This document shows positions 8,938-15,147 of a stretch of 34,908 nt of DNA, piece after piece (the stretch's first letter is position 1; every line of letters begins with the position of its first letter). The DNA is from DASVHS01 sp038244815. GTDB taxonomy: Bacteria; Acidobacteriota; Thermoanaerobaculia; Gp7-AA8. Where the stretch lies: NCBI GenBank assembly GCA_038244815.1, contig JBBRTB010000036.1:1-34908 (forward strand), read 5' to 3'. The position numbers and the translations under genes were made by a program. A model generated the notes under the pieces. The model was not told the origin of the DNA, ran no database searches, and saw only the letters and a list, made by a program, of their open reading frames with translations.

Positions 8938-9969
8938 ATGCACCGTTCCGACTTTCATTACGACCTTCCGCCCGAGCTCATCGCGCAGGAGCCGCGGCCG
9001 CGCGGGCGGTCGCGGATGATGGTCGTGACGCCGGGCGATGGCGATCCGCTCATCGAGCATGAGAACTTCGCGCATTTCCCGTCATTGCTCGAGCCGGGCG
9101 ACGTGGTGGTCATCAACGACACGCGCGTGATTCCGGCACGTCTGTTCGCCGAACCGAAGGGTCAGATGACGCGGCGCATCGAGATCCTGCTCACCCGCCA
9201 GCTCGACGGAAGCACCTGGGAGACCTGGGCCAGTCCGGCCCGGCGCGTTCGCGTCGGAGATGACCTCCGCTTCAGCGACGAGTTGACCGCGCGCGTTCTC
9301 GACAAACGCGAAGGCACCGTCGTTCTTCGCTTCGACGGCGATCTCAGGGAGATGGAGCGCATCGGCGTGATGCCGCTGCCGCCGTACATCGCGCGGTCCG
9401 AAGCGCGGGAGAGCGACCGGGAGTCGTACCAGACCGTGTACGCGTCGGAGCCCGGCGCGATCGCCGCCCCGACGGCCGGACTTCACTTCACAAACGAAAT
9501 CCTGGGCGAGATCGCCCGGCGCAACGAAATCGTGCGCATCACACTGCACGTCGGCATCGGCACGTTCAAGCCCGTGAAGGCCGACGACATCTCGCAGCAC
9601 GTGATGGACACCGAGGTTTATGAAATCGGCAGCGACGCCGCGGCGGCGCTCAATCGCGCGGAGAAAATCGTGGCAGTGGGGACGACGACGGTCCGTACAC
9701 TCGAGAGTGCGATCCGACGCGGCTCGTTTCAGGCGGGCCGCGCCGAAACCGGCATCTTCATCACGCCCGGCTTCGAGTTCCGCGCGGTCGACCGGCTGCT
9801 CACGAACTTCCATCTGCCGGAATCGACGCTGATCATGCTCGTATCGGCGTTCGCGGGCGTGGAGACGACGCGCGTCGCTTATCGCGAGGCCATCGCGGCG
9901 AAATATTTTTTCTACAGCTATGGGGATTGTATGTTTTTGAGAGGGCGGGGCGGGGCGGGCGGCGGTTAG
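8938..9969 (+). CDS. queA: S-adenosylmethionine:tRNA ribosyltransferase-isomerase
   Basis: 343 residues. QueA transfers and isomerises the ribose of SAM onto preQ1 in tRNA, making epoxyqueuosine at the wobble position of GUN anticodons. The start MHRSDFHYDLPPELIAQEP is canonical. Also seen are VINDTRVIPARL, the central PTAGLHFT, LHVGIGTFKPV and the C-terminal LLTNFHLPEST followed by YSYGDCMF. After that point the protein carries an unusual tail (RGRGGAGGG), encoded where the downstream G-rich and repeat sequence begins, as if the native stop was lost and replaced. It is divergent from mogA. No other queuosine genes are present. Confidence 0.95.
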   Translation: MHRSDFHYDLPPELIAQEPRPRGRSRMMVVTPGDGDPLIEHENFAHFPSLLEPGDVVVINDTRVIPARLFAEPKGQMTRRIEILLTRQLDGSTWETWASPARRVRVGDDLRFSDELTARVLDKREGTVVLRFDGDLREMERIGVMPLPPYIARSEARESDRESYQTVYASEPGAIAAPTAGLHFTNEILGEIARRNEIVRITLHVGIGTFKPVKADDISQHVMDTEVYEIGSDAAAALNRAEKIVAVGTTTVRTLESAIRRGSFQAGRAETGIFITPGFEFRAVDRLLTNFHLPESTLIMLVSAFAGVETTRVAYREAIAAKYFFYSYGDCMFLRGRGGAGGG

Positions 9970-10060
9970 CGGTTAGCGGTTAGCAGTTAGCCGGTAGCCG
10001 GGGGAACAACACCCAGCGACCCAGCGACCCAGCGACCCAGCGACCCGGCGACCCAGCGAC
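9963..10060. repeat. Two tandem repeats downstream of queA (7-mer and 8-mer)
   Basis: A heptamer GGTTAGC-type repeat (several copies, 9963 to about 10000) is followed by an octamer ACCCAGCG repeated about six times (10011-10060). The octamer is the same unit found upstream of queA. Length is probably variable between strains because of slippage. Confidence 0.85.
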
Positions 10061-10061
10061 G

Positions 10062-10361
10062 TCACCAGTAGCTCGTCGTCACTTCACAGTCGCCGCATAC
10101 GACGGCCTGGCAGGCCAGGCGCTCGTCGGGATCGAGTTTGCGTCGCTCCGCGACCTGCGACTCGATGGCGGTCGGAGCGGTCAGGTGGTCCGCGCCGGCC
10201 ACGACGCGCACGCGGCATCGGGCACAGACGCCGATCGCACCACATGAGTTTCCGATCGGCGCTCCGACGCGCCGGGCCACGTCGAGCAGCGTCTCATTGT
10301 CCTTCGCTTCGGCGCTCTCCCCGATGGGAGTGAATCGCACGATTTTTGACGGTGTGTTCAC
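10062..10361 (-). CDS. 2Fe-2S ferredoxin
   Basis: 99 residues from a GTG at 10361. It is a plant/adrenodoxin-like [2Fe-2S] ferredoxin, a small soluble electron carrier. The cluster ligands are the Cys residues in SCGAIGVCARC (C-x5-C-x2-C) and a fourth Cys in LACQAVVCGDC; two further Cys lie close to the last one. The N-terminal strand KIVRFTPIGE and DNETLLDVARRVG match the beta-grasp fold. No partner reductase is adjacent, so its redox partner is unknown. It faces away from the next gene, sharing a 74-nt intergenic region. Confidence 0.87.
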   Translation of the reverse strand: MNTPSKIVRFTPIGESAEAKDNETLLDVARRVGAPIGNSCGAIGVCARCRVRVVAGADHLTAPTAIESQVAERRKLDPDERLACQAVVCGDCEVTTSYW

Positions 10362-10373
10362 AGAAGATTGGCG

Positions 10374-10407
10374 GACGGGGTGGAAACTTCCATGAAGTTC
10401 CGCCGTC
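10374..10407. promoter_or_regulatory. Inverted repeat in the leader between ferredoxin and a small ORF
   Basis: GACGG..GGAA..CTTC at 10374-10390 pairs with GAAG.TTCC..CCGTC at 10394-10407 around a CAT loop. The arms are imperfect, with an extra A and a two-base mismatch. It lies in the 5' leader of the gene at 10436 and upstream of the ferredoxin start on the other strand. There is no T run after it, so it is more likely an operator or leader hairpin than a terminator. Confidence 0.4.
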
Positions 10408-10435
10408 TATTAGAGCAGATCAACAGGAGGTACCG

Positions 10436-10786
10436 ATGAGCACGAGCAAAACGACTGTCGAAGAAACGCGGATCGCAGAAGAGATCATCAGCGTCCTCCC
10501 GGCCGGCAGTGTCGCGCGCGCCTGCTCGGACGATCGGGAATCGTTCCGCTTCACCGTCAGCAACGCCTCTCTCAAACTGCGCTCGGTCGTTCTGGGCCGC
10601 GAATCACTGCGCCGCCTGGAGGCGGATCCGGCCCGTTCGGTGAAAATCGAGTACCTGCAGCGGGACCTCGTGCGCAGCGCCATGCGCCGCGCGGAGTTCC
10701 GCTACCCGCGCATCAGCCGGTTGTTCCGCAAAGGCTCACGGGCCAGCCGTCTGCGCGCCGCCGCTCTGGCCGTGGCTGTGTTGTAA
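10436..10786 (+). CDS. Hypothetical protein, 116 residues
   Basis: The start at ATG 10436 is fixed by a strong AGGAGG site six bases upstream. The sequence has an acidic N-terminal half (VEETRIAEEIISVLPAG) and a central beta-looking stretch (ESFRFTVSNASLKLRSVVLG). The C-terminal third is strongly basic (SAMRRAEFRYPRISRLFRKG) and ends in an Ala-rich tail. No domain, signal peptide or membrane span is recognised. The basic tail would suit nucleic-acid binding, but nothing in the neighbourhood supports that. It is probably a real gene, given its ribosome-binding site and codon bias. Confidence 0.6.
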   Translation: MSTSKTTVEETRIAEEIISVLPAGSVARACSDDRESFRFTVSNASLKLRSVVLGRESLRRLEADPARSVKIEYLQRDLVRSAMRRAEFRYPRISRLFRKGSRASRLRAAALAVAVL

Positions 10787-10846
10787 GGCTGACGAAACGA
10801 AAGCGACCATCTCGATAATGCGACGAATCGTAATTAAACTATCCGA

Positions 10847-11056
10847 GTGGCTGTCGATCTGGATGACCTCGAGCTTCGCATCGTCGCGGCCGTGCTTCGT
10901 GACAGCCGCACGCCCGCGGCACAGATTGCCGAGCAGATCGATCTCTCCCGGCCGGCTGTAGCCAGCCGGATCGAGAAGCTGGAGCGCCAGGGCGCGGTGC
11001 GTGCGGACGCACTGCGAGAAAGTCGGTGGCATCGTGCTGGCCGCAAGAACCGATGA
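10847..11056 (+). CDS. HTH-only Lrp/AsnC-like regulator (short form)
   Basis: 69 residues from a GTG. Residues 4-50 match the AsnC/Lrp helix-turn-helix (DLDDLELRIVAAVLRDSR, AAQIAEQIDLSRPAVASRIE, KLERQGAVR). Normal family members continue for about 90 residues with a ligand-binding RAM domain. Here the frame ends after a short basic tail (SRWHRAGRKNR). The stop TGA overlaps the start of the EamA transporter (ATGA, 11053-11056), so the two are probably co-translated and the regulator may control the transporter. It may be a natural mini-regulator or a remnant after a deletion that removed the RAM domain. Confidence 0.65.
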   Translation: MAVDLDDLELRIVAAVLRDSRTPAAQIAEQIDLSRPAVASRIEKLERQGAVRADALRESRWHRAGRKNR

Positions 11057-11988
11057 GAGGTGAGCGCGGGCTGGCGCTGGCGGCGTTTCTCACCGTCTGT
11101 CTGGTCTGGGGCACGACGTACCTGGCCATTCGCGTTGCCGTGGAGACGATTCCTCCGCTTCTGCTGACGGCGATGCGCTTCATCGTGGCCGGCCTGGTGA
11201 TGCTGGCAGTTGCCCGCGCGCGTGGTGAGCGGATTCCCACGAAGCGCGCCACGCTGGCGAACCTTGTCGTGGTCGGCTTTCTCATGGTCTGCGTCGGCAA
11301 TCTCGCCGTCGTCTGGGCCGAGCAATGGGTGCCCAGCGGGCTGGCGGCGCTGTTCGTCGCCAGCTCGCCGTTCTGGATGGCGCTGATCGAGTTGTTCCGC
11401 ACGGGCGGAGAGCGGGTGGACGTGCGCAGCGGCACCGGCATGCTCATCGGATTCGCCGGCGTGGCCATGCTGGTGACGCCGAAAGGCGCCGGCGGTGCGT
11501 TCGACGTGCACTTCGTCGTCGGCGCGCTGGTGATGCAACTCGGCTCGCTGGCCTGGAACCTCGGATCCATTCGCAGCAAGTACCATCTCCAGGACGTTCC
11601 GCTCCTGGCGTCGGCCAGTCTGCAGATGCTGTTCGGCGGGCTCATCGTCGGGATCGCCGGCATCGCCCTCGGTGAACCGGCGCGACTGCACTTCACGGCG
11701 CGCACCTTCGCGGCGCTGGCCTATCTCACGATCTTCGGTTCGATCATCGCCTACAGCGCGTACATCTACGCGCTCGCGCACATGCCCACGTCGCAGGCTT
11801 CGCTTTACGCCTACGTCAATCCCGTGGTCGCCGTGATCCTGGGATGGCTGATTCTCCACGAGAATCTGACGTGGGTGTCGATCGTGGCGATGTGCGTGAT
11901 TCTGGCCGGGGTCGCTCTGGTGCAGACGGCCGGAATACGACGGCGTAACCTCGCCCTGGCCGCGGCATCTGACGAGAGGGTGGTTTGA
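11053..11988 (+). CDS. EamA-family (DMT superfamily) membrane transporter
   Basis: 311 residues with ten predicted membrane spans in two EamA repeats (residues about 8-140 and 150-290). Repeat one opens with LVWGTTYLAIRVAVETIPP. Repeat two ends with ALAHMPTSQASLYAYVNPVVAVILGWL, written here in two overlapping landmarks. These are hallmark positions of the RhaT/YdcZ-like metabolite exporters. The substrate cannot be inferred; relatives export amino acids or other small metabolites. The start at 11053 overlaps the stop of the mini-Lrp gene, which fits Lrp-type control of an exporter. The protein is of full family length. Confidence 0.88.
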   Translation: MRGERGLALAAFLTVCLVWGTTYLAIRVAVETIPPLLLTAMRFIVAGLVMLAVARARGERIPTKRATLANLVVVGFLMVCVGNLAVVWAEQWVPSGLAALFVASSPFWMALIELFRTGGERVDVRSGTGMLIGFAGVAMLVTPKGAGGAFDVHFVVGALVMQLGSLAWNLGSIRSKYHLQDVPLLASASLQMLFGGLIVGIAGIALGEPARLHFTARTFAALAYLTIFGSIIAYSAYIYALAHMPTSQASLYAYVNPVVAVILGWLILHENLTWVSIVAMCVILAGVALVQTAGIRRRNLALAAASDERVV

Positions 11989-12000
11989 GGTCGATGGGCC

Positions 12001-12040
12001 CCCGCCCAGATTCCTCGCCGTCTTTGCGGCTCGGAATGAC
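12001..12040. repeat. REP-like repeat, half copy, in the leader of the DUF1223 gene
   Basis: CGCCCAGATTCCTCGC, then a variable stem, then GGCTCGGAATGAC. The same module recurs at 14451-14513, 34653-34740 and 34747-34799. This copy has only the right arm. It ends ten bases before the ATG of the DUF1223 gene. Confidence 0.75.
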
Positions 12041-12049
12041 AGGATTGAC

Positions 12050-12757
12050 ATGCGCAGAATCGTCATCATCGTGGCAGCGCTCGCAGCGGCGTCGCTGCTT
12101 CTCTTCGCACAACCGAAGGCCCCGGCCATGGGTGAACGGACGGTTGTCGTGGAGCTGTTCACTTCTCAGGGCTGATCGAGCTGCCCTCCGGCCGATCAGT
12201 TGATCGGCGAGATCTCGAAGGACCCGGCGTTGCGGGGCAGAGTGATTCCGCTCGCGTTTCACGTCGATTACTGGAACCACCTGGGATGGCGCGATCCGTA
12301 TTCGTCGGCGGAGTGGTCGCAGCGTCAGGCGTCGTACGAGCGGGCGTTGAAGCTCGACAGCGTCTACACGCCGCAGGCGGTCGTCGACGGCACCCGTCAG
12401 ATGATCGGCTCCGACCGCCGGTCGATCTACGACGCCGTCAGCAGGGCCTCGCACGAAGCGGCCGTCGCGCAGGTGCGCATCGATGGCGATGACGCACGCG
12501 GATCGACGCCTCTGGATCTCGATCTGTTCGCGGCCGAGGTGAGCAGTGCGCCGGCCACGGTCGTCAGGGGAGGGGAGAACAGCGGACGAACTCTCGTCAA
12601 CGATGCCATCGTGCGCAAGCTCACGCGGGTGGCGCGCGTGCACGGCGAATTCGCGCAGCACGTCGGCGGTGCGAACGTAGTGTTCCTGCAGGACCCGAAG
12701 ACTCTGAAGATCTACGCCGCCGCGGCGCGTGGGGTCAGCGCTCGACGATCTCTTTGA
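12050..12757 (+). CDS. Probable selenoprotein: exported DUF1223 thioredoxin-like protein with in-frame TGA (Sec42)
   Basis: Read through the TGA at 12173-12175, the frame gives 235 residues. An AGGA site precedes the ATG. Residues 1-20 form a signal peptide (RRIVIIVAALAAASLLLFA). DUF1223 follows: VVVELFTSQG, the redox motif, SSCPPADQLIGE, then FHVDYWNHLGWRDPYSS and SVYTPQAVVDG. In this family the motif is normally GCSSCPPAD; here the first Cys codon is TGA, giving U42-S-S-C45. Sequence matches the family on both sides without a frameshift. A hairpin fitting a bacterial SECIS starts directly after the TGA. A periplasmic thiol/disulfide or peroxide function is inferred from the fold and motif, since the family's reaction is not established. 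The alternative is a pseudogene or base-call error (TGC/TGT to TGA). The 3' end overlaps the convergent SRPBCC gene by 23 nt. Confidence 0.72.
12176..12218 (+). promoter_or_regulatory. Candidate bacterial SECIS element
   Basis: Immediately after the UGA, UCGAG (12176-12180) pairs with CUCGA (12214-12218). Inside an asymmetric internal loop, GCCGAUC (12191-12197) pairs perfectly with GAUCGGC (12202-12208). The apical loop is AGUU (12198-12201), with G in its second position followed by U. The loop begins 22 nt after the UGA. Known bacterial SECIS elements place a short stem with a G in the first two loop positions about 16-37 nt after the UGA, for SelB to bind. Folding and SelB binding are inferred. 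Confidence 0.68.
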
Positions 12758-13415
12758 GCCGCCGCAGGTCTTCCTCAATCTGCACATCCGGGTCCTGGCC
12801 GAACATCCCGGCGATGGCCGCGCCGACGAGGCCGGCCGGCGGGTCGTAACGGAGCAGCACCCGCAGCAACGTGCCGTCTTCGTCCGGCGTAAAGTGCACT
12901 GACCCGGCGTTCCGGACGCGGGATCCGTCGACGGAGCGCCATCCGATCAACTCGTTCGGGATGTCGTTGATGACCTCTGCATCCCATTCGGCGTCGAGGT
13001 GCGGCAGGCCCCTGGCCACCCAGTGCGAGCGGTGGTGGTCGATGACTTTCACGCTCTCGAGGTGCCCCATGAATCGTGGCAGGTTCTCGAAGTTGCGCCA
13101 GAACGCGTAGAGATCTTCGGGCGTCGCGTCGATGCGAACGTTCTTCTCGACGCGGATCCCGCGGCCGTAGGACACGCTGACGTGGTCGCTCCCGGCCGGC
13201 GCCGTGGAGAAGCCCAGGACGCTGTAGATGGGACAGCGGCCGGTGGCGCCGCGCCAGACGAGAACACCGCCGATCGCGGAGAGGACCAGTCCGGGAATGG
13301 AGCGCCGCTTCAATCCATAGGCCGCGAGCGCGCTGCCCCCGATGACCGAAAGCCAACGTTCCGGATTCCCGACGTTTGTGTCCGAAACGTCGAAGTCTTC
13401 TGCTGTCGTTGTCAT
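12735..13415 (-). CDS. DUF2892-SRPBCC membrane protein
   Basis: 226 residues from the ATG at 13415. Residues 13-65 are a DUF2892 (YgaP-like) pair of short membrane spans around NPERWLSVIGGSALAAYGL and SIPGLVLSAIGGVLVWRG. Residues 85-225 are an SRPBCC/START-like ligand-binding domain (VEKNVRIDATPEDLYAFWRN, FENLPRFMGHLESV, LIGWRSVDGS). This fusion is common in soil bacteria and has no established function; the SRPBCC part could hold a lipid or other hydrophobic ligand at the membrane. An upstream in-frame extension runs antisense to the dehydratase gene and is rejected. It is divergent from the PLP enzyme, with start codons 16 nt apart, and converges on the DUF1223 gene. Confidence 0.8.
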   Translation of the reverse strand: MTTTAEDFDVSDTNVGNPERWLSVIGGSALAAYGLKRRSIPGLVLSAIGGVLVWRGATGRCPIYSVLGFSTAPAGSDHVSVSYGRGIRVEKNVRIDATPEDLYAFWRNFENLPRFMGHLESVKVIDHHRSHWVARGLPHLDAEWDAEVINDIPNELIGWRSVDGSRVRNAGSVHFTPDEDGTLLRVLLRYDPPAGLVGAAIAGMFGQDPDVQIEEDLRRLKEIVER

Positions 13416-13431
13416 GAAGAGAAAGGTGAGC

Positions 13432-14442
13432 ATGACACATGCCGTGAATCGAAGACATAGAATGCGGGCCATGCCCGCCACCGCGCCGCCACCCGTCCGC
13501 TCTGTCACCGTGGAGGAGGTCCGCGCGGCCCGCGAGCGCATCCGCGACGTCATCACGCGGACGCCGCTGGTGCGGCTCCTGCACGACGCGCCGGTGCCGG
13601 AGATCTGGCTCAAGCTCGAGACGCTGCAGCCGATCAACGCCTTCAAGATCCGCGGCGCCGCGAACGCGGTGGCCATGCTGTCGCCCGATGAACGCGCCCA
13701 CGGCGTCTGGACGATCAGCGCCGGGAATGCCGGTCAGGGCGTGGCGTACGCGGCGCGGGCTGCGGGCATTCCCTGCACGGTCGTCGTCATCGAGACCGCC
13801 CCGGAAACGAAAGTCGAGCGCATGCGCAATCTCGGCGCGCGTCTGGTCAAGGCTCCGTTCGATGCCTGCTGGAAGGCAATGGAGGAGCGGCGCTTCCCGG
13901 GAGTGGAGGGAACGTTCATCCATCCGTTCGACGATCATAACTTCGTCGCCGGAAACGCCACGATCGGACTGGAGATCCTCGAGGACCTGCCGAAGGTCAG
14001 GACGGTGATCGCCGCGATCGGCGGAGGCGGCTTGATCTCCGGAATCGGGAGCAGCGTTCGCTCGCTCGCGCCGGCGGTGCGCATCCTCGGCGCCGAGCCG
14101 GAGACCGCCGCGCCCGGTGCGGCCTCGTTCGCGGCGCGATCGCCGCAGGTATTCGAGAAATGGGAAGCCTCATTCGTTGATGGCGCGGGCGGCAAGAGCA
14201 TCTTCCCGCGAATGTGGGAGCGGATGAACGGCATCGTCGACGGATCGATCGTGGTGACGCTCGATGAAGTAAGGCGCGCCATGAGAGTGGTGGCCGAGAA
14301 GATGCGCGTCATCGTGGAAGGTGCCGGCGCGCTACCGGTCGCGGCGGCGCTCAGCGGCAAGGTAAAGGAAGGACCGATTGTCGCGGTCGTGTCGGGCGGC
14401 AATATCGATCTGGCGAAGTTCGCCGCGATCGTCACGTCGTGA
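13432..14442 (+). CDS. Threonine dehydratase / serine racemase-like PLP enzyme
   Basis: 336 residues from the ATG at 13432, chosen for its AAAGGTGAG site; ATGs at 13462 and 13471 are alternatives with poorer sites. It is a fold-type II PLP enzyme. The Schiff-base Lys is in INAFKIRGA (about K72), the substrate loop is SAGNAGQG, the phosphate-binding loop is GGGGLISG, and the C-terminal SGGN contacts the pyridine ring. These match catabolic threonine/serine dehydratases and serine racemases. The usual GNHGQ is GNAGQ here, so the substrate may differ. There is no C-terminal ACT domain, so allosteric control by isoleucine is not expected. The promoter must lie within the neighbouring divergent gene's start region. 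Confidence 0.83.
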   Translation: MTHAVNRRHRMRAMPATAPPPVRSVTVEEVRAARERIRDVITRTPLVRLLHDAPVPEIWLKLETLQPINAFKIRGAANAVAMLSPDERAHGVWTISAGNAGQGVAYAARAAGIPCTVVVIETAPETKVERMRNLGARLVKAPFDACWKAMEERRFPGVEGTFIHPFDDHNFVAGNATIGLEILEDLPKVRTVIAAIGGGGLISGIGSSVRSLAPAVRILGAEPETAAPGAASFAARSPQVFEKWEASFVDGAGGKSIFPRMWERMNGIVDGSIVVTLDEVRRAMRVVAEKMRVIVEGAGALPVAAALSGKVKEGPIVAVVSGGNIDLAKFAAIVTS

Positions 14443-14450
14443 GCGCGGCG

Positions 14451-14513
14451 TCATTCCGGGTGGTGGAGTCCTCCCGCCCAGATTCCTCGCGCTCTTCGGC
14501 GCTCGGAATGACG
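14451..14513. repeat. REP-like palindromic repeat
   Basis: TCATTCCGGG, a degenerate left arm, then CGCCCAGATTCCTCGC and GCGCTCGGAATGACG. It lies between the convergent dehydratase and lipoprotein genes, two bases from the latter's stop. It could act as a bidirectional transcription end by forming a stem. Confidence 0.75.
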
Positions 14514-14515
14514 AC

Positions 14516-15097
14516 TTACTTGAACGTGGCGAGCGGCTGAAAGCCGGTGGGTTTCGGGTAGTCGTGGCGATCGACCATGGCGCTGAGTGGCACATCGAAT
14601 ACCGGGACGGTCATGCCGGCCACCGTGGCGCTGCTGCCGGCTGGCGTCGGTTTCTTCACATCCGCGGCGACGCGAACCTTGACGTCTTCTGGTTTCACGA
14701 GTGTCGCGCCGTTCGGTTTCAGGATGACACCGGGAAGAAAGACGTCGGCACGGCCGGGGATGTTCTGGAGAACGAGCCTGGCCTGATCGGCGCCCGGTGC
14801 GCTGAACCCGATGGTGACGTTGCCCGGAGGCACGTCGAGCAGGATGAACGAGCCGTTTTCGGCGACGCCGCCCGAGACATAGTCGGCGTTCTCGACCCAG
14901 ATTTGCGTGGCCTGGAAGATCTGCCCGCGCCGCGCCGATTCCATCTCCGGAGTGGCGGCCTTCTGCGAGCCCGCGACGTCCTCGATCCAGCCGCGCACGC
15001 TCACGGGATCCTTGCTGACCGCGATGGTGTGGGCGGGCGTCTCGTGGCCGCACGAGGCGGCCAGAACCATTGCGGACAGAATCGCGAAACGTCTCAC
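14516..15097 (-). CDS. Lipoprotein with carboxypeptidase-regulatory-like beta domain
   Basis: 193 residues from a GTG at 15097. The N-terminus VRRFAILSAMVLAASCGHE is a type II signal peptide with lipobox AASC, so the mature protein would be lipid-anchored. The body is beta-rich; DVPPGNVTIGFSAPG and IPGRADVFLPGVILKPNG resemble the carboxypeptidase-regulatory / surface-anchoring Ig-like fold. No enzyme motif is seen. It is divergent from the amidase gene, and the 50-nt gap between them carries a perfect palindrome. A cell-envelope role is a contextual guess. Confidence 0.65.
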   Translation of the reverse strand: MRRFAILSAMVLAASCGHETPAHTIAVSKDPVSVRGWIEDVAGSQKAATPEMESARRGQIFQATQIWVENADYVSGGVAENGSFILLDVPPGNVTIGFSAPGADQARLVLQNIPGRADVFLPGVILKPNGATLVKPEDVKVRVAADVKKPTPAGSSATVAGMTVPVFDVPLSAMVDRHDYPKPTGFQPLATFK

Positions 15098-15112
15098 TGG
15101 CGGGGAGCCTAT

Positions 15113-15128
15113 CACGCGATATCGCGTG
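15113..15128. promoter_or_regulatory. Perfect 16-bp palindrome between divergent lipoprotein and amidase genes
   Basis: CACGCGATATCGCGTG is fully self-complementary. It lies 15 nt from the lipoprotein start and 19 nt from the amidase start. Symmetry and placement suit a dimeric repressor site for both genes. A GATAAT box (about 15131-15136) directly after it could be the -10 of the amidase promoter. Confidence 0.5.
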
Positions 15129-15147
15129 CGATAATTGAGCAGAAAAA

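Noticed and set aside
10834..12162. 442-residue minus-strand open frame opposite the EamA gene
   Set aside because: The composition is low-complexity (His, Gln, Arg) and it runs antisense to a ten-span transporter with recognised motifs.
12200..12757. Separate gene starting at a TTG after the TGA in the DUF1223 locus
   Set aside because: There is no ribosome-binding site and the signal peptide and first strand lie upstream in the same frame; it is the second part of one protein.
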